A model generated the notes under the pieces. That model did no database searches. It saw only the letters and a program-made list of their open reading frames with translations, and had not been told where the DNA came from. 64,000 nucleotides of DNA, taken from the NCBI GenBank assembly GCA_936432065.2, contig OW386285.2:102057869-102121868 (forward strand), given 5' to 3'. The first letter of the stretch is position 1, and every line of letters begins with the position of its first letter. A program made the translations under genes and the position numbers. Of the stretch, positions 8,977 through 19,750 are shown piece by piece. The DNA comes from Rutpela maculata. Its lineage: Eukaryota; Arthropoda; Insecta; Coleoptera; Cerambycidae.

Positions 8977-11154
8977 TGTTGTAGAACTCTCCAAAATCGT
9001 CCTAAGTTGAAGACATAATCAAAATTCGACTTAGGCAAAAATTTCATTTAAAGACATTTTTGGGAGTTTGCAGAGGCGCAGATCAGTCCACAAGGGCCGT
9101 TTTGGGTTCTATAAGGCGTCGGAAATGACCAGGTGAAAATTCGAAGAAACACCGAATTTTCACTTAGGAAAAATGTTTTTGGTTCAGAATATGAGAGTAG
9201 AAGTATATAATGACAAAGATTTATGAATAATATACTTTTTCAAAGGTACCATAAATTGGACTTTGAAAAGTAATATTTTTGGAAGGGCGTCAAAATTTGG
9301 CCCAGGAATCGATTTATCGAAAGTACGCCAAAGTTTCACTTGCAGACTAATTTTTCAAAACTGCGTTGAAATTTGGCTTGAAGATCGATTTTTCAAAAGT
9401 ACGCCAAAATTTCACCCGCAGATTAACTTTTCAAAAGTACCTTGAAATTTGGCTTGAAAATCGATTTTTCAAAAGTACGCCAAAATTTCACCCGCGGATT
9501 AACTTTTCAAAAGTACCTTGAAATTTGGCTTGAAAATCGATTTTTCAAAAGTACGCCAAAATTTCACCCGCAGATTAGTTTTTCAAAAGTACCTTGAAAT
9601 TTGGCTTGAAAATCGATTTTTCAAAAGTACGCCAAAATTTCACCCGCGGATTAACTTTTCAAAAGTACCTTGAAATTTGGCTTGAAAATCGATTTTTCAA
9701 AAGTACGCCAAAATTTCACCCGCAGATTAGTTTTTCAAAAGTACCTTGAAATTTGGCTCGAAAATCGATTTTTCAAAAGTACGCTAAAATTGGTCTTAAA
9801 ATGGATTTTTCAAAAGTACCACAAAGTTATTTTAAAAAGTACCACGAAAATATAATTTAAATTATTTTTTTATTTTTTATTCCTCAACCAAAGACATTGA
9901 CCTTTGAGGTACGGTCATTGAAAGCCCAATTCTAAAGTATGAGCATAAAATTTTAACGATGCACTGCATCCAAAAGGCAAAATAGAAGATTTTGTCAAAG
10001 CCGACGTAGTGCCGATAAGCAAAAATTGATAAAAATCAATGCACATGTACAAGGCCGGTTTCTCGCATAGAAAGAGTTTGGATTGACCCAGCGGCTCGCA
10101 ATTTGGTCGAGCACGTTGAGTGGTCCAGACAAAGCGATGGTAGAAAAGCCAATAACAGGGCTTTTCAAATGACAAAGTTATAGAGGAAAACGCCTTGTGC
10201 ATAAAAATCCAAAAATTCAATTTTGCCTAAAAGTCGCTCGAAGGTGAGACGCTGCCAAATCGATAATATTAATCGACTGTGATAAGGGTTAGTAAGTCGT
10301 GGACTGATCGAACGCCACTCAACTTATGCAGTAATAAGTCCTCTGAATGTGTTTGAGTACGTGAATCTCCACGATACAAGAACTTTAAAGCTAAGTAGTC
10401 TCTAGCGAAACTAAATTCATTTAGTAAAACTTTTTTAAGTTAATTTCAGTCAGCCTTAATTATTCATTTACCCAGAGTCTGAAATGATTCTAAAAGCTCA
10501 CATTTTGATTCTGAGAAGGTACGTATGAATCTTTTCTACCTAATCGATCGTTAGCGTGAGCGCTCTCGTTTGTATGGTCTGAAAGTCACTACCTTGATTG
10601 GGGAAGGTACGATTCTTTCTTGAGAATTTTGTATAACCAATTCTGTTAAATAAACGGATTCCTTGAACTAATATTTCTTAATTGATCTTGAGGCCTGTTG
10701 ACGGTCTATAATCCCTGGAACTTTCGTATAGAAAGCCGGATGTGTCGAGTTAATTCGCATTAACGTTCGACCTTCTGGTTGCTTTACGAAGGTTTGATAG
10801 GAATTTTTTTATGCGTTTTTTGAGAAATATATTCCGTTATTAATGGACCAAAACGTGATTTTCGCGTACCAAAACTAATCCCTCCGCAGAGAAATTCTTC
10901 GGTTGGGATTTTTTTATGCAAAAATTCAGGAAATTAAGAGGTGCCTAAACCCCTAACGAGGGAATTCGGGTCCAGAGAGAGCGTGGTTTCCGATCTGTGG
11001 TAGTGCCGCCTTGGTCCCATTACTCGGCTACCGAAGTGCATCTTATCTCGAACCCGCCTGGGAGGTAGAAGAACGGGGTAATACGCGACTGGCGCCCCCT
11101 GAGAAATAAATTGGTGTCGCGTCATTTTGACGCCCGGTAGTGCGTTCTTCTGCA
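8977..11154 (+). repeat. 3' LTR of the gypsy element
   Basis: Direct copy of 766-2943, including the 76-bp array at about 9366-9821. It ends TTCTTCTGCA, where the 5' LTR ends TTCTTCTACA, and is followed by the ATTC target-site duplication. Confidence 0.95.
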
Positions 11155-12140
11155 ATTCCACCTCCTGTGGAGATTCATAAATCATAACAAATAAATAATA
11201 AAAACTGAACCACTTTTGTTCATCCTAGACTGTCACACATATTATTTGTTTATATTTCTCAATAGTTTCAAGGATGTAAGACAAAATGTTGCATATGCAA
11301 ATGTAGATACGATAGCACAATTATGTGCAGTTTGATTCTCGCGCATACCAGCATCTTGACATGCGTTTAGTACGAAATACGAAACTTCTGATACGAATCT
11401 TTTTACATACGGAGTCGGTACGATACGAATATTTGAAAACAGTCGTATTGCCCATTACTACTCGACGGCTGCCGCACGGCGCCTTTGACTCAGTGGTCTA
11501 CATAACTAAGTGCGTGCTTTCACATTCGACGGTTTTGAACCGTATGGTAGCTACATTCTTTGCTTTTACTACTTACTACTACTTAGTGCCTTTTGCGTGG
11601 CATTACAGATATTTTAGTGCCATGAAAGTTTTATTATCTCCAATGTTTGAGAAATTCGATAAACAAAATCATATTGAACCTTGATCCAAATTGTTGAAAT
11701 TTGTGACTTGAGCCTTGGTGTGTACTGTGCATTATTCTTTAAAACGCTATTAACTTTTGTGAAATGGATGAAATTGATGCTGAAGTTTTGATAATCTTGG
11801 TCCAAAGTAGACCTGTGCTATGGAACAAAACTCTTGATGTTTATAATGATCGGATTGCCACAAGAAATGCCTGGCGTGAAGTTTGCTTAGAACTGAATCA
11901 AGATAAAAATGCGTTTGGTAGCTACATGTAATATTTATTGAAAAACTAAAAACGACGATGAAACAACCAGAAAGCATTAATTTGTTCACGATCCATTAAC
12001 ACTTGTACGACATTTACAAATGGAATAAAAATATTAAGCTTACAACAGCAAAAAACCGTGCAATGTGAAAACAATAATGTCACGACAAAAAGTCGTACGG
12101 TTTTTTACCGTACGATCAAAGCCGTATAGTGTGAAAAGAG
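11155..12140. mobile_element. PIF/Harbinger-like transposon, right part
   Basis: Contains the reverse-complement arm of 1-460 and extends about 60 bases past the part represented at the left window edge, with ACGGTTTTTTACCGTACG near its end. The outer end is placed only roughly. It carries a MADF fragment at 11764-11931. Confidence 0.6.
11764..11931 (+). pseudogene. MADF-domain fragment (Harbinger accessory protein)
   Basis: An ATG opens 55 codons with the MADF (Myb/SANT-like in Adf-1) signature: LIILVQSRPVLWN, then LDVYNDR, AWREVCLELNQD and KNAFG. A stop follows in place of the rest of the domain (the usual KKW-type helix). Harbinger elements of animals encode such a DNA-binding partner that helps import or target the transposase. 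Here it is truncated and close to the right inverted repeat, so it is likely non-functional. It was recognised from remembered family features. Confidence 0.65.
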
Positions 12141-12399
12141 CATTGGAGTATAGCAAAAAACTACATTATGTATTAAATTCATCTTACTTTGAGCTTTTTA
12201 ATGTTGACTACATGCTGATAAGTATGTGACACAAATGTTTTTCTTTCTAATACTATAAAGTTAATAAATATCCGTTAAATTCAAACTAACATTAGTTTAT
12301 GAAAGGAAAATAAAATGGTGCATTATTCTAAGAAGCAATAAAATAAGAGGAAGCGAACAAATTAGAGACCTTTCACAGGAGGCAACCAAGCCAGATCGG
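12141..12399. other. Unannotated AT-rich spacer
   Basis: No gene, repeat boundary or RNA feature recognised between the Harbinger right end and the repeat that begins near 12400. Confidence 0.5.
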
Positions 12400-12655
12400 T
12401 CATACTGGCGCGGTCTTACATATTCTAGTGCAGCGCGGCCAAATCACACACGCCACTCGCACTGGAGTCGATCTTTCACTTCATAAAATGTATTCAAAAT
12501 TTTCTTCTCATCACTTTATTCCAAGAAATACATCCCCAAAGGCGACTTTCCAGCATCGTATACTCTCGAATCCTTTCATTTTTTGGCCACACGGCGAAGA
12601 GAGGATATTATAGAAAAGAGGCGAAGAGGACCCCCCCCTCTAAACGTTGGGATGA
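12400..12655. repeat. Unclassified interspersed repeat, left part
   Basis: 12540-12655 resembles 62655-62770: both carry CTCCAGTATCGTAT-like, TTGGCCACAC and GAAGAGA blocks in the same order. The repeat resumes after the solo LTR at 15799 (ATGTCACCAAGAAGCTGATG, compared with GATGTCACTAATTAGCTAATG near 62753). Its class is unknown. Confidence 0.5.
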
Positions 12656-12929
12656 TGTTATAGAACTCCCCAGAATCGACCTAAGTCGAACCCAAAATAA
12701 AAATTCGACTTAGGCAAAAATTTCATTTAAGGACAGCTTCAAGAGTCTGAGAGACTTCAGAGCCACAGTTTAATATATTTTGACCCAGGAATTGAGAGTA
12801 AAAGTATATGGTGATCATGGATCACATAATTTTTTAAAAGTACGCCAAAAAGGTACTTTGAAAATATTCAAAATATTTTCAACTTTAATTCCTCCGCCGA
12901 ATATATTGACCATGGAGGTACAGTCATTA

Positions 12930-14532
12930 TACAGGGTGTAATCAGTTTCATGTCATTAAAAAAAACTGGTAATGGGGACAAACTAGACAAACAAAAAACG
13001 TTTATGACTTTTTCCTCTAGGGGCACTTTGAAAAAACTGACCTAGGTCAACAATTTGAATATTAAGGTAGGAAACATTTGAAGAACCACTGCCTTTTTGG
13101 GTCAATAGACATGTAGTTCCCAATTATACAACGTTTAAATTGTCATAAAAAAGTGCAGACCGACTCGATCTCGCCGGCCCGCGGTTTCAAAGCAAAGAAG
13201 GGCGGCACCTTTGATGACCGCCTGAACCGAACCAATTATAAAAATGTAAATAATTCGTTATCTCTTTTTGCAGAACTGCAAGCAAATGATAGGCGTAGAG
13301 GTTTAAAGACAGCATTTCTTTACATGTGTGTTTTTTTAATTTATAACAAAATATTGGAGCTTTTATTGTTGTTTATAATTTATCAGATTTAAATGAGATT
13401 TATTAACAATTGTAACCTAAATGAGTGTTCTGGGTTAAGCTTAAAAATCGAGTAATTATTGCATGACATTGTCAAATAAAGAGTTAGACGTCTGAGATAC
13501 GATAACAGAAAACAATTATGTGTATTTTAAGTTAGGAAAAAAATCTGATTTATTTAACGAATTGCCAATCAGGTATCGAAAACTAAAATATTCGATAAAT
13601 CTGGTACTTACCAATAAATTATTTTTGATTTACATAAATTTTTCGAAATGGCTTCCGTCTGCATCAATACACTTTTCGGCACGTTGAACTAAGGACATAC
13701 GCACTCCGTTCAATACATTTTGTAAATTAGGATCATTTTTTATGGTTTCTGTGCACATTAAAATACCACACAAAGAGCAACACAAAAAGAACGAACAAGT
13801 AGTGTCTGTACGTAATCAAGAAATTAACGACTTGAATGGTAAGTCAATAAAATAAATTTTAACTGTAAATACGTGGCCCAAAATTCAAAAAGAACAAAAG
13901 CAACATACAAAAATAACGAACGGGTTCGACGTGTGTACTTAACGAAATGCTCACAGAAACTAAAATATTGCACAAGGGAGAGTATAGTTTTCTTCAGATC
14001 TAGTAAACACTCAGAAAACGCCGACGTCTCTCACCTTTACCGAACCGCTAAAGACCTTAAGAGGTCTACACACGATCCAGCGGCAGGGAGCCAGCCATGT
14101 CGACATGCTTTGAACTCATTCCTAAAAGTGAACTGGTCCGCTAGAATTCCAATTATCTTCAAAGCGTACCGACAATGTCGGGTCCCGGCAGCTGGATCGT
14201 CTTTACCTTACCTACTTTTAAAAAACCATAAAAAAGTGTGATTATCAACTTGTGTCCTAGCCGACGCGCGGTCTCTAACAATGAAGCGCGACCCTTTGAA
14301 AAAGCCGTATTAGCGTATTTGATAGTTAGAGGCGCCGACATACGCGAAGATAAAAGCCTATCCCAACATTCCAGTAGTTCTCGATCAATATTATTGAAAA
14401 TTTTCGAAATTTTTGTTTTTTTTTTCTAAAACTATGGATTTTAGACGCTATGTTATATAAGGTTTTTTTTTCGTTTAGTCGTTCCCCACCACCAGTTTTT
14501 TTTTAATGACATGAAACTGATTACACCCTGTA
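12930..14532. mobile_element. Tc1/mariner (IS630-like) element inserted in the solo LTR
   Basis: Terminal inverted repeats begin TACAGGGTGTAATCAG and extend about 40 bp (left TTTCATGTCATTAAAAAAAACTGGT, mirrored at the right end). TA dinucleotides at 12928-12929 and 14533-14534 are the duplicated target, and LTR homology resumes on both sides. At 1603 bp it is a reasonable size, but the transposase is broken (see 13630-13741). Confidence 0.8.
13630..13741 (-). pseudogene. Transposase C-terminal fragment
   Basis: On the minus strand this encodes a short tail containing LVQRAEKCIDADGSHFEKF and then a stop. This is the characteristic C-terminal end (RC-xCIxAxGGHFEH-like) of the IS630/Tc1-mariner-related transposases common in insects. 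The DDE core is not readable upstream in one frame, so the gene is dead. Confidence 0.6.
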
Positions 14533-15798
14533 TATCCTGTTTTAAAGACTGACTATAAAATTGTATCGATATCGATGCAATGCATCAAAAGGGCGAAACC
14601 GACGAATTGGCAAAAAGCGTCGCAATTGGTCGAGTGCGTTGGGTAATCAACACAAAGCTATGGTAGGAAAGCCAATAGCAGGGCTTTCCAAATAATAAAG
14701 TTATAGAGAAAACCGCCTTGTGCACAAAGGACTCAAGAATCTATTTTGCCTAAAGTCGTTCGGAGATGGGTCGCTCCCATTTTTCTAATATTGAACACCT
14801 ACATAGGGGCAAGTAAGTCGTGGACTGATCGAACGCTATCAAACTTATGTAGTAGGTAAGTCCTCTTGAATGTTGTTTTACTACGAGAAATCTCACGTTA
14901 TGAGAAATTTAAAGCTAAGTAATCTCTAGCAAAACTAAATTTTTTTTAGTAAGACATTTTTGTTTTTTTCCGTCAGCCGTAACTACCATATTACAAAAGG
15001 TCAAATACATTTCTAAAAAAGCTTATATTTGATTCTGGGAAGGTTGCATGAATCTTTTCTACCAAATCGATTGTTAGCGTACGCTCTCACTTGTATGGTT
15101 AAAAAGTCATTTGCCTTAGTTGGGGAGGCATGATTCTTTCACTTTGTGTCATTTTGTTGAAAATCACTGTATTATTTCACGCATATTAAATAAATGGTAT
15201 TCCTTGAACTAATTGCATTTTTATTGATGTAAGGACTTGTTGCTAGTCTTAATCCCTGAAGTTTTTGTTTGGAAGACCTAAACAACTGAGTAATCGGCAT
15301 CTCATGATGCCTTAAGTTTGATACTCAGTATTCTGGTCGCCTTACGGGAACTGGAGAGGGATTTTTAATGCGATTTCTCCAGAAATTCTTAAGTGCCGAG
15401 ACCAATATTAATAGGTAAATACATACAGGTACTTCGATAGGGATTTTTTTAATGCAAAATTAAGAGAAATCAAAAGACGTCAGACCACTTATTATTGTAT
15501 AAACAGACCAAAATCACGTCAAATTCCAATCCCGTCCGAGAGAAATCTTCGATTGGGATTTTTTTGATGCCAAAATCTAAATAATCAGAAGGCGTCAAAG
15601 CCCTAATCAGCAGTGAAAAATAGGAATCACGCCCTGAGAGAGCGTCGTTAATAATCTAAGGTAGTGCAGCCTTAATCCATTACTCGTCTGTCGAAGTGCA
15701 TCTTATTTCGAACCCGTCTGGGAGTAGAAGATCGGGGCAGAACGCGACTGGCGCCCCTTAATAAATAAATTTGAGGCCCGGTAGTGTGTTCTTCTACA

Positions 15799-16243
15799 AT
15801 GTCACCAAGAAGCTGATGGGAAAGAGCATTGAGGAGGATGTGCCTAACAGGTAACCGTGACAGATAGAGTGATGTCCTCAGACATACTTTACAATGGGCG
15901 GAAGTCAACTAGAACTAGAACAATTTATGAATCACAAGACATTTGACAAGACGTGAATAAGAAGAAAATCACTTTTTTGCGACATATTGAGTTAAATCAC
16001 AAATGGTGCGATATCCCTTATGTAAATAGGAACTGAGAGTATTAGTTTGGATACGTTTAGCACTTTAAAAACTCATTTGTCTTTCTTAAGTAATCAATAT
16101 TAGAAAAAGCGAAAGGACGCACAGTGGTTGGCGTGATTACTGCTTCTTGCAATGGTGGTGCGACAGTGGGGTGAAAGGGCTTTTAACCGACTTCATTTAA
16201 AATATCAATAAACATTGTTAAAAAATAGTATTTTTGTACTTAC
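15799..16243. other. Right part of the unclassified repeat and UGT-1 intron sequence
   Basis: 15799-15910 continues the repeat that is split by the solo LTR. 15911-16243 shows no coding similarity and would be the start of the UGT-1 intron after its splice donor. I searched it for the conserved nucleotide-sugar half of UGT (FSLGSN, WVPQ, HPN) on the minus strand and saw none. Confidence 0.5.
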
Positions 16244-17092
16244 CTTGGGCAATGTTTTTATAGATGTAAGATGTGTACCGCCACCAATGAGAATAGAAGA
16301 AGGTCCAAGAGGTCTTAAATACGAACTGGGATCCACATTAATAAACAGCATACTAATATTATACAGAATATCAACAACTGGGGGTAAATTTTTTCCAAAA
16401 TGTTCTTCCATTAATTGTTGCTGATCAGCGGTACCCTCATATCCAAAAATAATATTGAAAATTGGCAGAATTGAACTGCACAGCGAGCTTATTAGTCTTT
16501 CCCAGAAATTTAACTTTCCCACGTATGGTACTATAGTATCTGGATATAAAACTGGATGAGCAGGATTCCCTAATTTAAAATGCATGAAATTAGGAATATC
16601 TAGCGATACAACTCCTATGGAAGGGGACTTAAATCTCTCAGCAAATCCAAGCATTACTGGATACATATATTCTACTATTATTACGTCAAAATATTCAGTA
16701 TCATTTTTTAATAGGACTTGAACTTCTGGATGTAACAGTTGCTGTGCACATATATCCTGCCTAAGATTTATAAAATCTTTAATAACCTTTATTGGATTAG
16801 ATTTGAACTGTTCAGCAGATTGGATAATATTATGTTTCTTGGTCCACAAATCGTATGTAAAACTCACGTCGATTTCTGTTATATTCAACTTGGGATCATT
16901 TTCTGGATCTGTAGTTATGACTACTAACTCATGTCCTCTTTTTGATAGTTCTCTCCAAATTGGTCTAAATACTACTTGATGACTATGAGACGGGGTTGGG
17001 ACAATACCTAATATACGAGCACTATTACCAAATTCACAGGTAGCAATTAATGTCACAAGAGATAATAAAATCATTTTAGGATTTACACACAT
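16244..17092 (-). CDS. UDP-glycosyltransferase, first coding exon (UGT-1)
   Basis: An ATG at 17092 opens 283 codons up to a clear GTAAGT donor (exon end CCCAAG at 16244). The protein starts with a hydrophobic signal peptide (about residues 7-24), then SARILGIVPTPSHSHQ, FRPIWRELSKRGHE and VVITTDP, the hallmark N-terminal domain of insect UGTs that binds the small lipophilic acceptor on the lumenal side of the ER. It ends GGGTHL...KTLPK, where family genes normally splice into the DLQ...FSLG exon. The UDP-sugar domain, the WVPQ signature and the membrane anchor are not in the window. The remaining exons are either more than 16 kb to the left or lost. Unlike UGT-2 it has no intron near residue 150 (FAERF). 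It is divergent to UGT-2. Residue M7 is an alternative start. Confidence 0.85.
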
Positions 17093-17735
17093 GCTATTGA
17101 ATCAAATAAATTGTGTACACTGTGCTAACAAATCCCCTGTTTTTATTACTAATGTTTTATCTTATTGATAAACCATCATGTACTTTACAATTTAATAAGG
17201 AATGTTTACTACTAAATTTTAAAACTTAATTACCTAATATGGTGTCATTTGGAATAATTTTTTATGTCTTCGTTAAGAAATGTTAATTATATTAAATAAA
17301 GCAATTACATTTGAACCCATTTGAACACTAAATTGATATTAAAGAAAAAAGAAGGTTAGGTGAGTTAGCAAGATATCAAAATATGCGAATGTATAATTGT
17401 GGGTAAAGATATCTAATTATATATTTTTTAAAATGTTTGTTTTTATATTAGAGTTCATAATACTTCCACATTCACGTATGGAGTGGAAGATAGTAACGGT
17501 AAAAACAAGATTTGTTTTTCTGTTCAAATATGCTTAGAATATCATGAAATGTCAAGATTTTAAGTTTGAGAAAAAAAGTCTGTTTGTCGGTCTGTCTGTC
17601 GCCTGTCTGTCTAACATTTTTTGCGCGCACGATTACTCTAGAACGGTTTATGATATTGACTTAGTTGGTAGACTTATGTATTATAATACTAATAATAACA
17701 TAGAGAGAGATAGATAAAGAAATATAGGGCTAATC
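17093..17735. other. UGT-1 upstream region
   Basis: AT-rich sequence upstream of the UGT-1 ATG; the promoter should be here but no convincing TATA box or initiator was identified. A GTCTGTCTGTCGCC-type run followed by ACGATTACTCTAGAACGG (about 17580-17645) resembles a common dispersed insect repeat. Confidence 0.4.
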
Positions 17736-18533
17736 GGCCAGGCATTTTCGCCCACATCAAGAAAGAACAGCGCTGCTTAAAGATCCATGTAGCCGTTCTC
17801 CACAATATGAACGTCAAGCTTAGGGAAACCGAAACATTGAGCAAATACAAAGACCTACAAATTGAAATCAATAAGATGTGGAACGCGAAGACCAGGGTGG
17901 TTTCCGTAATTATAGGAGACCTCAATCAATCAATCAATCAACAAGACTTTATTTATAATTAAAAGTACATGTACGCCTAGTCGGAACCTGACCCGGAGCA
18001 AACCTGATAACCACGATGTGCAGCACCGTAGTGGGTGTAAGGTTGGGCGGAGCATTTCCGGTTCGGCTAAGAGTGGTAATTCAGGTGGGGAGTTGTAACT
18101 CCTATTCGCCGAGCGAATTTAAAAACAACAATGCCTTAAAACTATGCTGCCCATAAGAGTCTAAAACTAATTAATATTTATTTTAAAAGTTGTCGCACTG
18201 TGCACGCACAAAAAACACTTAAGGAATTTTGGTCCTGTCACGGGAAAACAAAACACAACGAAAAAACCCGTTCGAAGTAATTCTCCACCCTGGTGGTCTT
18301 CCTGCCTCCAGGAAAGTAGAGGAAGTTAACAGTTGTGGGTTTTAAAAGTTCAAGAAGGTTATCGGTCGAGGGATGAATTTTGGAACAAAAGAGGACAAAA
18401 AGAACAAAAAAGATAGTAGGCACTGTAAATAAAGAACTCAACAGGAATTTATACACAATTCTGGGCAAAATAAGTATACGAGAAGTGCAAAAAATCGCAC
18501 TTTTAGGTACTGCACACATTTTAAGAAAAGTTT
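17736..18533 (+). pseudogene. LINE ORF2 C-terminal remnant, interrupted
   Basis: 17736-17922 reads through KYKDLQIEINKMWNAKTR and VVSVIIG. 18415-18533 reads GTVNKELNRN, then ISIREVQKIALLGTAHILRKVL. These are consecutive blocks of the extreme C-terminus of a widespread invertebrate non-LTR retrotransposon ORF2 (W-KT-V-PVIIG, then LQK-A-LGTAHILRKVL). They are separated by an insertion of about 490 bp that starts with (AATC)n and GACTTTATTTATAATTA. The upstream reverse transcriptase is absent, so this is a short 5'-truncated copy. I do not assign a clade. Confidence 0.55.
17923..18414. mobile_element. Insertion inside the LINE remnant
   Basis: Begins with four AATC units followed by AACAAGACTTTATTTAT, consistent with a reversed non-LTR or SINE tail. 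The rest has a G/C-richer block (GGAACCTGACCCGG...GGTTGGGCGG). Its class is unresolved. Confidence 0.35.
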
Positions 18534-19636
18534 TGTGGTTAAAAACTTTTATCTCTGGTTGCGATCTGGATTCACCTTGTGTAACCGCCAGCGAATATCA
18601 AATTAATGGTGAGAAAAGGAAACTAATGTTAATAATAGCTTATTATAACGTGATCTTATTCCATTGAAGGGTTGAGTGTAAATTGAGGTAAATAGATAAA
18701 GCAAGCATAAAATTGAGATTTACTGTATGTACGAGAAGCCAAGGTTGTAACTTAACCTTTCTTTCAGCTGACAACTGCGCAAAAGGCGAGTAACCGTAGC
18801 AACCAGCTTAACTCAGCAGTTGGGTCGAGGTCCAATGTGTAAACAAAATTTGATTTGTGTTATCAGATTATCAATAAATAAATAAATAAATATAATTTTA
18901 AAAAATGACTACAAAATGTTGGACGCCAGCGTATTCAAATGATTGATATTCTTACAACTTACTAGGGATGAAAACAATCAAAAACAATAAAAAAAAATCA
19001 AACAACGTATTCACAATAAAAGTAAATAATTTACAAAATCTTTACAATGAGAGATTAATAAACATTTTTAATGATTCTACAAATATTTAAATTAGCAGAA
19101 TTGACTAGGAAAAAATTTTAAGCAAAGGAAAATTTGTAGCATGCATATTGCTGCTTCATAAATTAGAACATAATTTAACTCAAGCGTGAAAGACCGTGGA
19201 AGTTTCAATTATTGTTTCTTTAATTTACTTCATAAACAAACACAACGGTATGCAACCAGAGTTACGTATAAGCAGTACTCAAGGTAGCTGGGTGTTCTAA
19301 CTTAACTGAGGAGAGAGGGAATACAGACGACACGATTTGAATACGATGAAGGGGCGCGACAGAACTAAAATTTCTCCGTTACATGAAGCTTGGTACTTCG
19401 TAATTGTTCTGCTAAATTTTTGAATAGTGATGTGTCTTCATTAAGTTTCTTTTTACGAGATCAACATCGAAAGGGTTGATAGTCCCTCTTCATGAACATG
19501 AAGCAGGCCTAATTGTTTTTCGCCGGTTTAATCCGTAAGTAATTATAAAGAAATAATTTTTTTTTAAACTTAAATTTGGCAACGGCCATTTTACAGCAAG
19601 TCACGCTTACACTTAATTTTTTTCCAGGGTTGTCAA
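18534..19636. other. Unannotated AT-rich sequence
   Basis: No coding similarity, RNA gene or convincing element end seen. Contains a short (AAAT)n run near 18873-18890. Confidence 0.5.
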
Positions 19637-19750
19637 TCTAGATGCAAATCTTTTCCATTTAGATGTAAATCTTGTCAATTTAGATGCGAATCTTTTCAAT
19701 TTAGATGTAAATCTTCTAATATTAGATGCAAATCTTCTAATTCTGGATGC
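19637..19750 (+). repeat. 21-22-bp tandem repeat
   Basis: About five units of the form TTAGATGYAAATCTTNTCAAT, diverging gradually, with the last reading CTGGATGC. Confidence 0.8.

Larger units (their letters stand above)
766..11154 (+). mobile_element. Full-length Ty3/gypsy LTR retrotransposon
   Basis: Two 2178-bp direct LTRs (766-2943 and 8977-11154) flank a primer-binding site, gag, pol and a polypurine tract. The LTRs begin TGTTGTAG and end in CA. The 4-bp target-site duplication ATTC is at 762-765 and 11155-11158. The only LTR difference I noticed is A at 2941 against G at 11152, so insertion looks recent. Gag and pol are both open, and no env-like frame follows pol. By domain order (PR-RT-RNaseH-IN) it is Ty3/gypsy. 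It is inserted in a Harbinger-like element. Confidence 0.95.
12656..15798 (+). mobile_element. Degenerate solo LTR of the same gypsy family, interrupted
   Basis: Begins TGTTATAGAACTC and ends TTCTTCTACA, matching both ends of the 2178-bp LTRs, and shares blocks throughout (AATTCGACTTAGGCAAAA; the GGTTGGGATTTTT-type block; the CGAAGTGCATCTTAT block). It is clearly diverged and has internal deletions. It lacks the 76-bp array, with a single half-unit near 12838. No gag or pol sequence follows, so it is a solo LTR. Flanking ATGA (12652-12655) and ATGT (15799-15802) may be a worn 4-bp duplication. A Tc1/mariner-like element occupies 12930-14532. Confidence 0.85.

Noticed and set aside
13873..14241. 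122-aa frame inside the Tc1/mariner-like element
   Set aside because: Lacks transposase motifs and is on the opposite strand to the recognisable C-terminal fragment.
16215..16424. Plus-strand frames opposite UGT-1
   Set aside because: Antisense shadows of the UGT exon.
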